This document shows, one piece after another, positions 57,217 to 64,000 of a stretch of DNA of 64,000 nucleotides. Within the stretch, counting starts at the first letter, position 1, and each line of letters opens with the position of its first letter. The stretch covers positions 2,294,001 to 2,358,000 of the forward strand of contig NZ_CP017754.1 in NCBI RefSeq assembly GCF_001854325.1, in the 5' to 3' direction. Origin of the DNA: Cupriavidus malaysiensis (GTDB lineage: Bacteria; Pseudomonadota; Gammaproteobacteria; Burkholderiales; Burkholderiaceae). The notes beneath the pieces were generated by a model. That model did no database searches, was not told the DNA's origin, and was given only the letters and a program-made list of their open reading frames with translations. The translations under genes were made by a program, and so were the position numbers.

Positions 57217-57786
57217 TTAGAGGGCGTCCGTCGCGGACGCCGCAGGGTTGACTTCATGGGCTTGTGCGTGCGCCGCCGCGCGGCCGGATGCCGGCAGCGG
57301 CGCCGTGGCCGGCGCGGCGAGACGCGCGGGCGGTGCCTCGCTGGCCGCCGGACCGGGCGCGATGCGGTGCCTGGCTTCGGTGATCCGTTCGCCGGTGTCG
57401 GCATCGATCAGCGCGACGCGCACGGGCCGCCCGCTGCTGAGCTCGACCAGCCGCATGGTTTCCCCGGCGCCGGGAAAGTGCCGGTTTCCCCAGGCCAGCA
57501 GTGTCAGCAGGACCGGGCGGAAATCGCGCCCGAGCTCGGTGAGCACATAGTCGTCGCGTGGCGGATGGGTGCTGTAGGGGCGCCGGACCATCAGCCCGTC
57601 GTCGACCAGGGCGTTCAGCCGGCGCGTCAGCATATTGGGCGCGATGCCCAGCGCCTTCTGGAAGGCATCGAAGCGGGTGGCGCCATAGAAGGCCTCGCGC
57701 AGGATCAGCACGCTCCATGCGTCGCCGACGCGCTCCATGCTGCGCGCCACGGGACACACGGCATTCCGGTGTGACTTTCTTTGCAT
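57217..57786 (-). CDS. HxlR-family winged-helix regulator
   Basis: The 189-residue protein has the HxlR signature: CPVARSMERVGDAWSVLILR with the N-terminal Cys, EAFYGATRFDAFQKALGIAP, NMLTRRLNALVDDGLM and DYVLTELGRDFRPVLLTLL. About 70 residues beyond the winged helix form an Ala/Pro-rich extension longer than usual. HxlR proteins often repress neighbouring genes and respond to aldehydes, quinones or oxidants through the Cys. It is the first gene of the hxlR-emrA-emrB operon and divergent from nodT, so it likely controls both. Confidence 0.93.
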   Translation of the reverse strand: MQRKSHRNAVCPVARSMERVGDAWSVLILREAFYGATRFDAFQKALGIAPNMLTRRLNALVDDGLMVRRPYSTHPPRDDYVLTELGRDFRPVLLTLLAWGNRHFPGAGETMRLVELSSGRPVRVALIDADTGERITEARHRIAPGPAASEAPPARLAAPATAPLPASGRAAAHAQAHEVNPAASATDAL

Positions 57787-57835
57787 GTTGCTCCTCGTTA
57801 AAAAGAGGTTGCTATCAACATGAAAGTTAGTCTAG

Positions 57836-57848
57836 GCTAGTAACTAGC
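57836..57848. promoter_or_regulatory. Candidate HxlR operator
   Basis: GCTAGTAACTAGC is a perfect 13-bp palindrome in the 129-bp gap between the divergent hxlR and nodT genes. A related half-site GTTAGTCTAG lies immediately upstream (57826-57835). HxlR regulators are known to bind short AT-containing palindromes of this kind. Confidence 0.55.
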
Positions 57849-57915
57849 ATCGTGCAAGTAAATGTTGGGCAAGACCTGCCAGCGTCTTGCATGAGCCATC
57901 ACGAAAGGAACCGAG

Positions 57916-59376
57916 ATGTCGAACCCTGCTTTTCCTGTACCGGTCCGCCGTGCCGTGACGGTCGCCGCGGCGATGCTGGCGGCGCTTGGCCTGGCGGCGT
58001 GCGCCGTGGGCCCGGACTACCATGCGCCCCAGGCCGCCATGCCGGCGGCCTATGCGCACGCGGCCGCGCTGGCGCCGATCAATGCCGCGCGCGCGCCGGT
58101 TGCGCTCGATACCTGGTGGGACGGCTTCAACGACCGCGCGCTGTCGGCCATCGTGCAGCGCGCCCTGGCGCAGAACCTCGACCTGGCCGCCTCGGTGGCC
58201 CGGGTCGAGCAGGCACGCGCGGCCGCCCGGTTCGCGGGGGCGGCGCTGCTGCCGCAGGGGAGTGCGTACGGCGATGCCAGCAAGCAGCGACAGTCGCTGG
58301 AAAGCCCGCTGGGCAAGATCGGCAGCGCGCTGCCGGGCTACCAGCGCGGCCAGTCGCTTTATTCGCTGGGTGCCGCCGCGACGTGGGAGATCGATATCGC
58401 CGGCGGGCTGCGGCGCGGTGCCGAGGCCGCGGATGCGGAGCGCGAGGCCGCCGAGGCGAACCACCTCGGCGTGCGTATCCTGGTCGCCGCCGAAGCGGCG
58501 GATGCCTACTTCCGCGTGCGCGGCGCGCAGAACCGTATCGCCATCGCCCAGGCGCAGGTCAAGACCGACGAGCGGCTGCTGGAGCTGGTGCGGCTGCGCC
58601 TGGCCGATGGCATCGGTGCCGAGCGCGAGCAGGCGCAGGCCGAGGCCCGGCTGGCACAGACCCGCGTGACCATCCCGCCCCTGCAGAGGGAGCTGGAGAC
58701 GCAGCTCAACCGCCTCGACGTCCTGATGGCCGCGCAGCCGGGGACCTACGCGGCGGAACTGCAGGCGTCGCCGGGCGACCCGGTGGTGCCGCAGCTGGCC
58801 CTGGCCCAGGGGCCGGCCAACCTGCTGCAGCGCCGTCCCGACGTGATCGCCGCGGAGCGCCGCCTGGCCGCCTCGAGCGCGCGCATCGGCGCAGCGGTCG
58901 CCGAGTACTACCCCAAGGTCTCCCTGTCGGCCCTGCTGGGCTTCGAGAGCCTGTCGGCCGGCAAGCTGCTGACGGCGCAGGCGTTCCAGCCGGCGGCCAC
59001 GGCCGGGCTGCGCTGGCGCCTGTTCGACTTCGGCCGTGTCGACGCCGAGGTGGCGAGCGCCAAGGGCGCCTATGCCGAAGCCCTGGCCAACTATCGGAAG
59101 TCGATGCTGCAGGCGACGTCGGATGTCGAGGACGCCCTGATCGCGCTGACCCAGCTCGAGGCGCAGAGCCGGGAACTGGACCGGGAGGTCGGCGCGCACC
59201 AGCGCGCGCGTGACGCGTCGGAGGAAGCCTACAAGGGGGGAGCGGTCAGCCTCTACGAGGTGCTCGACGAGGACCGCCAGCTGCTCGCCTCGCGCGACCA
59301 GCTGGCCAAGGTGAAGGCGGACAACGCGCGCGCGGCGGTCGCGGCATTCCGGGCGCTGGGGGGCGGATGGTCCTGA
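57916..59376 (+). CDS. NodT/OprM-family outer-membrane efflux lipoprotein
   Basis: The 486-residue protein has a lipoprotein signal with lipobox LAAC (Cys29), then CAVGPDYHAP typical of the family. Two repeated OEP halves contain NLDLAASVARVEQARA and LLQRRPDVIAAERRLAAS, followed by YYPKVSLSALLGF and GAVSLYEVLDEDRQLLASRD. It forms the trimeric channel-tunnel for the EmrAB-like pump encoded divergently. AAAGGAA precedes the ATG. It probably shares control with hxlR-emrAB through the palindrome between them. Confidence 0.95.
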   Translation: MSNPAFPVPVRRAVTVAAAMLAALGLAACAVGPDYHAPQAAMPAAYAHAAALAPINAARAPVALDTWWDGFNDRALSAIVQRALAQNLDLAASVARVEQARAAARFAGAALLPQGSAYGDASKQRQSLESPLGKIGSALPGYQRGQSLYSLGAAATWEIDIAGGLRRGAEAADAEREAAEANHLGVRILVAAEAADAYFRVRGAQNRIAIAQAQVKTDERLLELVRLRLADGIGAEREQAQAEARLAQTRVTIPPLQRELETQLNRLDVLMAAQPGTYAAELQASPGDPVVPQLALAQGPANLLQRRPDVIAAERRLAASSARIGAAVAEYYPKVSLSALLGFESLSAGKLLTAQAFQPAATAGLRWRLFDFGRVDAEVASAKGAYAEALANYRKSMLQATSDVEDALIALTQLEAQSRELDREVGAHQRARDASEEAYKGGAVSLYEVLDEDRQLLASRDQLAKVKADNARAAVAAFRALGGGWS

Positions 59377-59381
59377 TGTGA

Positions 59382-59400
59382 TCCCGGGGCGCTCCCGGGA
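59382..59400 (+). terminator. Terminator-like hairpin after nodT
   Basis: TCCCGGG (59382-59388) and CCCGGGA (59394-59400) form a 7-bp stem with a 5-nt loop, starting 5 bp after the nodT stop. No T-tract follows. Confidence 0.45.
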
Positions 59401-59499
59401 ATCGATCGCTCTGCCGCGGGGCACCCCGGCCATGTGCAGGGATGCCGCTTGCGGGCCGGAGATGCGGCCCGGCCCGGGCGTGGCGCGGCAGTGCCCGGC

Positions 59500-60300
59500 T
59501 CAACGCGTTTCGCGATACCTGTCCGCCGGGACGTCGCTGGACAGGTGCGTCGACATCGAGCGGCGCGCGGCTTCATAGGCCTCCCACTGTTCGACCGCAT
59601 GCAGCGACGGGATCGTGACCAGCTCGCCGCGGTCGAATCCCGTCAAGGCCGCGTCGACCAGGTCAGAGGCCGACATGACGATCTCCTTGGGCAGGTGCGC
59701 CAGCGGCAGGCCCCCGGTCTCCCAGAAGTCGGTGGCCGTGGCGCCGGGGAGCACGGCCTGGACCCGCACGCCCTTGTCGGCGAGTTCGTGGTGCAGCGAC
59801 TGGCTGAATGCGAGGACAAAGGCCTTGGTGCCGCCGTAGACACCATTGAGCGTCTCCGGCGCGATCGCGACGATGGAGGCGATATTGATGACGGCGCCCC
59901 TGCCGCGCGCGACGAAGGCCGGTACGGCGGCGTAGGTGAGGCGTGTGAGGGCGGTGACGTTCAGGTCGATCATGCGGCTCATGGCATCGGCATCGCTGTC
60001 GAGCAGCGGCGTATGCGTGCCGACGCCGGCATTGTTGACCAGCAGGGTCAGGCTGGCGTCCTGCCTGAGCTTGGCCTCGATGCGGGCCAGCGCGGCGCGG
60101 TCGTTGAGGTCGGCGTCGAGGATTTCGACGCTGCGGCGCGTCTGGTCGGTGATGCGGTCGGCGAGAGCCAGCAGGCGGTCGCGCTTGCGCGCAACCAGGA
60201 TCAGGTCGTAGCCGCGACGGGCCAGCCGGTCCGCATAGACGGCGCCGATGCCGGACGAGGCGCCGGTGATGAGGGCGGTGCCGGGATGTGCTTGGGTCAT
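59500..60300 (-). CDS. Short-chain dehydrogenase/reductase
   Basis: The 266-residue SDR has TGASSGIG at 12-19, VARKRDRL after strand 2 (Arg/Lys there favour NADP), NNAGVGTHTPLL, the catalytic Ser in NIASIVAIAP and YGGTK for Tyr/Lys. It resembles DltE/YqjQ-type oxidoreductases of broad specificity. It is divergent from the GlxA-like regulator, which probably controls it. The substrate is unknown. Confidence 0.92.
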   Translation of the reverse strand: MTQAHPGTALITGASSGIGAVYADRLARRGYDLILVARKRDRLLALADRITDQTRRSVEILDADLNDRAALARIEAKLRQDASLTLLVNNAGVGTHTPLLDSDADAMSRMIDLNVTALTRLTYAAVPAFVARGRGAVINIASIVAIAPETLNGVYGGTKAFVLAFSQSLHHELADKGVRVQAVLPGATATDFWETGGLPLAHLPKEIVMSASDLVDAALTGFDRGELVTIPSLHAVEQWEAYEAARRSMSTHLSSDVPADRYRETR

Positions 60301-60423
60301 GACGTCACTCCGTGGTGTGGTGGATGAAGGTGAAGACGGTGTGAGGGCATTGTGGACGCCGGCAGGAGAGACCGAAATGACGTATATAGGTAGGATTCAG
60401 GCCATGGCTTGGCGGAGGTGGGC

Positions 60424-61386
60424 ATGCATCGGATCGGATTCCTGGTCAGCGAGGGCTTCCAGATCATGGCGCTGGCCCCGCAGTCGGTGTTCGAGTACGC
60501 GAACATCGTCGCGGGCGAGCCGTTCTATGCGCTGGAGAATTTCTCGGTTGCCGGCGGCGCGGTGCCGTCGTCGCTCGGCGTAGCGGTGGGGACCCGCTCG
60601 CTGCGTGGGCGCGTGGAAGTCGATACATGGATGCTGGCGGGGGTGAACGACCCGCTCCAATCCCCGGCGCCGCAGAAGATCCTCGATTTCCTGCGCAAGG
60701 CGGTTCATCGGGCCAGGCGTGTCGCGGGGATCTGTACCGGCGGCTTCGTGCTGGCCGAGGCGGGTTTGCTGGCGCAGCGCCGCGCCACCACGCATTGGGC
60801 GTTCGGGCGGGCATTGCAGCAGCGCTTTCCGGACATCCATGTGGAGCCGGACCGGATCTATATCGTCGACGGTCCGATCTGGACCTCGGCCGGCATGACG
60901 GCGGGGCTCGACCTGGCGCTGGCAATGGTGGAAAAGGACCTGGGTGCGGACGTGGCCCGCTCCGTCGCACACAAGCTCGTGATGCCGCAACGCCGCGCGG
61001 GCGGGCAGTCGCAGCATTCCGAGATGCTCGAGCTGGCGCCCAAGTCAGACCGCATCCAGAGCGCGCTGGACTACGCGCGCCGCAACCTGCACCGTCCGCT
61101 CACGGTGGAGGCGCTGGCCTCCAGCGTTCACTTGAGTCCGCGCCAGTTCAGCCGTGTCTTCACGCTGGAGACCGGCCAGTCGCCGGCCAAGGCCGTGGAG
61201 CGGCTGCGCCTGGAGGCAGCCCGGCTGATGATCGAACAGAGCCGCCATGCTCTCGAGGTGGTCGCGCGGGAGACCGGATTCCGCGATCGCCGCCATCTGC
61301 GCGAGGCCTTCATGCGGGGATTCGGCATGCCGCCGCAGGCGATCCGGCGCGACGCCCGCATCGACTCCCGGATCGATACCCGCTGA
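60424..61386 (+). CDS. GlxA-family AraC-type regulator (DJ-1/PfpI domain + HTH)
   Basis: The 320-residue protein has an N-terminal DJ-1/PfpI amidotransferase-like domain (MHRIGFLVSEGFQIMALAP; nucleophile elbow GICTGGFVLAEAGLL with Cys) and a C-terminal pair of AraC helix-turn-helices (LTVEALASSVHLSPRQFSRV, VARETGFRDRRHLREAF). GGAGGTG at 60413-60419 fixes the ATG at 60424; the upstream TTG is less likely. Such regulators respond to small metabolites and usually activate a divergent oxidoreductase, here the SDR. Confidence 0.94.
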   Translation: MHRIGFLVSEGFQIMALAPQSVFEYANIVAGEPFYALENFSVAGGAVPSSLGVAVGTRSLRGRVEVDTWMLAGVNDPLQSPAPQKILDFLRKAVHRARRVAGICTGGFVLAEAGLLAQRRATTHWAFGRALQQRFPDIHVEPDRIYIVDGPIWTSAGMTAGLDLALAMVEKDLGADVARSVAHKLVMPQRRAGGQSQHSEMLELAPKSDRIQSALDYARRNLHRPLTVEALASSVHLSPRQFSRVFTLETGQSPAKAVERLRLEAARLMIEQSRHALEVVARETGFRDRRHLREAFMRGFGMPPQAIRRDARIDSRIDTR

Positions 61387-61394
61387 ACCGCCCT

Positions 61395-61422
61395 GGCGCC
61401 TGGCGGGCCTGCCGCCGGCGCC
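61395..61422 (+). terminator. Terminator-like hairpin after the GlxA-type gene
   Basis: GGCGCC-T-GGCGG (61395-61406) pairs with CCGCCGGCGCC (61412-61422): 11 bp with one bulged T and a 5-nt loop, starting 8 bp after the stop. No T-tract is present. Confidence 0.5.
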
Positions 61423-61606
61423 CCGTCCGTGGCCCGGCCGGAGCGGCCGTCCCTGGGCGATGGAGCCGAAGCGGCGCCGCAGGAGAGGGGGCAGGCTCCC
61501 CGGGGTGGGGCACGGATTCGTGGAAGAATCCGCTGGCTTGGTCAATAATGTCTCCTCCTGGTGACATGTTCCGATCCGACCGGCCTCAACTCGACTCGAG
61601 CGCGCC

Positions 61607-63334
61607 ATGCCCCTGCACAGCCTGCAATCGTTCGCCGACCTGCTCGACGAGTTGGACATCGCCTTCTGCCTGTTCGACTCCCAGGACGTGACGCGGGGCT
61701 GGAACCGGACCTTCCTGCGCTTCTTTCCCGAACACGACGGCAAGATCTTCGCCGGCGAGCATTACCGGCAGAATCTGCGCCGCTTCTACTCGGCCCGTCT
61801 CGACGCAAGCGAACTCGACAAGGTCGACCTCTACGTGGAACGCGGCATCCTGCGCCACCAGTCGCAGACGCGCCCATTCCAGTTCGAGCACCGCGGGCGC
61901 GTGCTCAAGGTGGTGGCCCAGTCGATTCCGGATGTCGGCCGGGCACGCCTCTGGCGGGAAGTGGACTCCGGCACGTGCTACCGCACCGACCCTCCCCAGG
62001 GTGACCACGGCGGCTGGATCGAAGAACTGCCCGACGGTTTCTCGATCGAGGACGCGGCGGGCCGGCTGCTGCAGGCAAACAGCCGGTTCCGCGGTATCTA
62101 CGGGCTGCCCGCGGGGGCGGAGGTGGAGGGCCGCACGCTCGAGGAGATCGTCACCGCGGCGTGGCGGGCGCAGGCTTCCCGGCGCCACGGGCCGGGCGAG
62201 GAGGCCGAACTGATCCGGGAGTGGAAACGCTTCGCGGGCGCGCCCTATGAGATTGCCTTGCCGCACGGGCGCTGGGTGCGCGTGATCGACGAACGGGCCG
62301 GCAATGGATGGATCAAGTCGGCCCATTTCGACATCACGGTGTTCAAGCAGCAGCAGGCCAGCCTGATCGCCTCCGAGCGCACCGCGCGCGATCGCGAAGC
62401 GCGCCTGCACGCCGTCATCGAGCAGTCGCCGTCCGGCGTCATGATCGTCGACCGCTACGGCCGCATCCTCGAGGCCAACCGGCTGCTGGCGTCGATGCTG
62501 GGCACCAGCGCGGCGATCCTGGGCGGCGATACCTTGTTCCGCTACCTGCACGAAGATGACCTGCAGCCGGCGCGGCGGGCCCTGGAGGCGATCGCGGCGG
62601 GCGAGCAGGCGACCTTCGAGCACGAAGGCCGTTTCCGTGCCGTGGACGGCACGTTTATCTGGGCCTTGAGCTCGATGGCGCCGCTGCAAACCCCTTCGAT
62701 CGAAGGCATCGCCGCCATTGTCCAGGTGCAGGACATCCGCGCCCGCAAGCGCGCAGAAGCCGAACGCGACCAACTGCTGGTGCGCCTGGAGTACATGGCT
62801 TTCCATGACGCGCTGACCGGGCTGGCCAACCGCGCCCGCTTCGACGAGGCGCTCGAAGACCTCGATGCCCTCGATGCGCCCGCCGGCGGCGATGCCAGGG
62901 CGCATGCGATCTGCCTGATCGACCTCGACGGTTTCAAGCAGGTCAACGACGTCGGCGGGCATGGCGCCGGCGATGCGCTGCTGGCGGAGGTCGGCAGGGT
63001 CCTGCTGGCAGCGGAAGGGCGGCATGTGCTGCCGGCCCGGCTGGGCGGCGACGAGTTCGGCTTGCTGCTGGGTGCCGAGGCGGTGGCTGAGGCGCGCGCC
63101 ATCATCGAGCGGATCCTGGCCGGCATTGACGCGGTCCGCATCGGCCGCGACGGCCGGGTCTTCTCGGTCAAGGCGAGCGCCGGCATGGCACTGTTCAGGC
63201 CCGGCAGCGATGTCAAGCAGGTGCTGCGCGACGCGGATGCCGCCTGCTACCGGGCCAAGCGCAACGGCGGGGGCGGCGTGGTGATGGCGGATCCGGTGCC
63301 GGCGGCGGCGCAGGGTGGCCTGCCGGCCCGCTGA
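61607..63334 (+). CDS. Multi-PAS diguanylate cyclase
   Basis: The 575-residue protein has three PAS-like regions (about 1-110, 140-250 and 270-395; the last is followed by the typical VQDIRARKRAEAERDQL linker). It ends in a GGDEF domain with FHDALTGLANRARFDEAL, CLIDLDGFKQVND and the intact active motif GGDEF at 480-484. No EAL domain or membrane helix is present, so it is a soluble sensor that makes cyclic-di-GMP. An RxxD inhibitory site is not evident four residues before GGDEF. The signal sensed by the PAS domains is unknown. Confidence 0.93.
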   Translation: MPLHSLQSFADLLDELDIAFCLFDSQDVTRGWNRTFLRFFPEHDGKIFAGEHYRQNLRRFYSARLDASELDKVDLYVERGILRHQSQTRPFQFEHRGRVLKVVAQSIPDVGRARLWREVDSGTCYRTDPPQGDHGGWIEELPDGFSIEDAAGRLLQANSRFRGIYGLPAGAEVEGRTLEEIVTAAWRAQASRRHGPGEEAELIREWKRFAGAPYEIALPHGRWVRVIDERAGNGWIKSAHFDITVFKQQQASLIASERTARDREARLHAVIEQSPSGVMIVDRYGRILEANRLLASMLGTSAAILGGDTLFRYLHEDDLQPARRALEAIAAGEQATFEHEGRFRAVDGTFIWALSSMAPLQTPSIEGIAAIVQVQDIRARKRAEAERDQLLVRLEYMAFHDALTGLANRARFDEALEDLDALDAPAGGDARAHAICLIDLDGFKQVNDVGGHGAGDALLAEVGRVLLAAEGRHVLPARLGGDEFGLLLGAEAVAEARAIIERILAGIDAVRIGRDGRVFSVKASAGMALFRPGSDVKQVLRDADAACYRAKRNGGGGVVMADPVPAAAQGGLPAR

Positions 63335-63871
63335 GGGCGCGAGAGCGCGGACGGCCACGCGCCGCCGACGGGCGCCAGCCCTGTCCCGAAAGAAAAGAGC
63401 CGACCGGGTGACGCCGGTCGGCCCCGCGCAAATGCGCTTGGGAATGGCAGCGGTTACTGCACCGGTATTTCATCATCTCGCGAGGGGAATAGTTGCGCGA
63501 AACAGATGTGATGTTTCCCACTATTTCGACTCTTGCATTCTCTTCGTTCCCTGGGCCGGGTCGTGCCGGCGCCGCGCACCGGCTGCGTTCATTGCGAGTT
63601 CATTGCAAGTTCAGTGCGAATGCGCTTGTCAAATCGAGTGATCATCAGCATGGCATCGCATGCACATACTGTGATAACTCAATGTATTCATCGAGAGACA
63701 ATGGGAGTGTGAAACTGCTCGCAAAATGCGCTGAATGTGCGTCGTTCTTTACACATCATCGTCTTTTTTCCGCATCCCCCTCATTGGTGGGGTGAGGGCT
63801 GGGGCAGGCCTGCCGTTAGCGCGCCCCAAGCTACCTCGTAGCGACCATTCATCCAGGGAAGGGAGAAGCGC
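63335..63871. other. AT-rich gap before the PAS receptor
   Basis: This 537-bp region has no supportable gene. From about 63430 to 63780 it is markedly AT-richer than its surroundings and only shows short unrelated frames. It should contain the promoter of the gene at 63872. I saw no clear sigma-28 (flagellar) promoter. Confidence 0.5.
63399..63422. terminator. Terminator-like hairpin after the diguanylate cyclase
   Basis: GCCGACCGG (63399-63407) pairs with CCGGTCGGC (63414-63422), a 9-bp stem with a 6-nt loop, 65 bp after the stop. An A-rich stretch (AAAGAAAAG) precedes it, so the T-tract would lie on the minus strand. Confidence 0.5.
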
Positions 63872-64000
63872 ATGCGCAATAACCAGCCAGTGACGCAGCA
63901 CGAGTACGAGTTGCCGGACAACGCGACCCTGATGTCGACCACGGACGCCCACAGCCACATTGCCTACGCCAATGCCGCGTTCGTCGAGGTGAGCGGTTTT
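63872..64000 (+). CDS. PAS-domain receptor, Aer-like (partial, 5' end only)
   Basis: The first 43 codons read MRNNQPVTQHEYELPDNATL, then MSTTDAHSHIAYANAAFVEV and SGF, running off the right edge. This is the distinctive N-terminus of Aer-type aerotaxis receptors and related PAS-containing methyl-accepting chemotaxis proteins, which bind FAD in the PAS domain and end in a chemotaxis signalling domain. AGGGAAGGGAG upstream is a strong ribosome-binding site. The downstream domains are outside the window, so the chemoreceptor assignment is inferred from the N-terminus. Confidence 0.75.
   Translation, partial: MRNNQPVTQHEYELPDNATLMSTTDAHSHIAYANAAFVEVSGF

Overview
The window is a high-GC chromosomal segment of a betaproteobacterium of the Burkholderiaceae. 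The genus is probably Cupriavidus or a close relative; this is inferred from gene order (smpB-ratA-rnfH-DUF4124 gene, guaB-membrane protein-guaA), codon usage and protein style, not from a search. No rRNA, tRNA, CRISPR array or intact insertion sequence was recognised.

1-22.0 kb: a type VI secretion (T6SS) locus in two divergent arms around an AT-rich promoter region (3072-3519). The left arm (minus strand) is tagK-tagJ-tssE-tssF, with tssF cut by the window edge. The right arm (plus strand) is clpV-tssB-tssC-hcp-vgrG-[putative effector]-[putative immunity protein]-PAAR-tssJ-tssK-tssL(OmpA)-tssM-tagF. All core parts except tssA and tssG are present, and those two probably lie just left of the window. 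hcp is bracketed by two strong stem-loops. The vgrG-linked pair at 11674-13859 is the best candidate for an undescribed toxin/immunity system.

22.3-29.3 kb: housekeeping block with smpB, ratA, rnfH, a DUF4124 gene, a DMT-family transporter, guaB, a small membrane protein and guaA.

29.27-37.9 kb: an accessory region that begins exactly at the 3' end of guaA, a known integration hotspot. It opens with inverted and direct repeats and a nonsense-truncated integrase, then carries a metallo-beta-lactamase-fold hydrolase, a broken serine hydrolase, a LysE exporter, an alpha/beta hydrolase, a TonB siderophore receptor, a GST, a SnoaL-like protein and an aldehyde dehydrogenase scrap. It looks like an eroded genomic island.

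37.9-45.1 kb: a tightly packed, uncharacterised catabolic cluster: two short-chain dehydrogenases, a saccharopine-dehydrogenase-like reductase, an AMP-forming acyl-CoA ligase and a large MalT/LuxR-type regulator.

45.2-54.1 kb: acetone catabolism. Acetone carboxylase acxABC (minus strand) has a sigma-54 promoter and an upstream inverted repeat, an intrinsic terminator after acxC, and the sigma-54 activator acxR/acoR beyond it. An acetyl-CoA acetyltransferase lies upstream; it would cleave the acetoacetyl-CoA made from the carboxylation product.

54.1-64 kb: an EmrAB/NodT-type tripartite efflux system controlled by an HxlR regulator, a short-chain dehydrogenase divergent from a GlxA-like AraC regulator, a PAS-GGDEF diguanylate cyclase, and the start of a PAS-type (Aer-like) receptor at the right edge.
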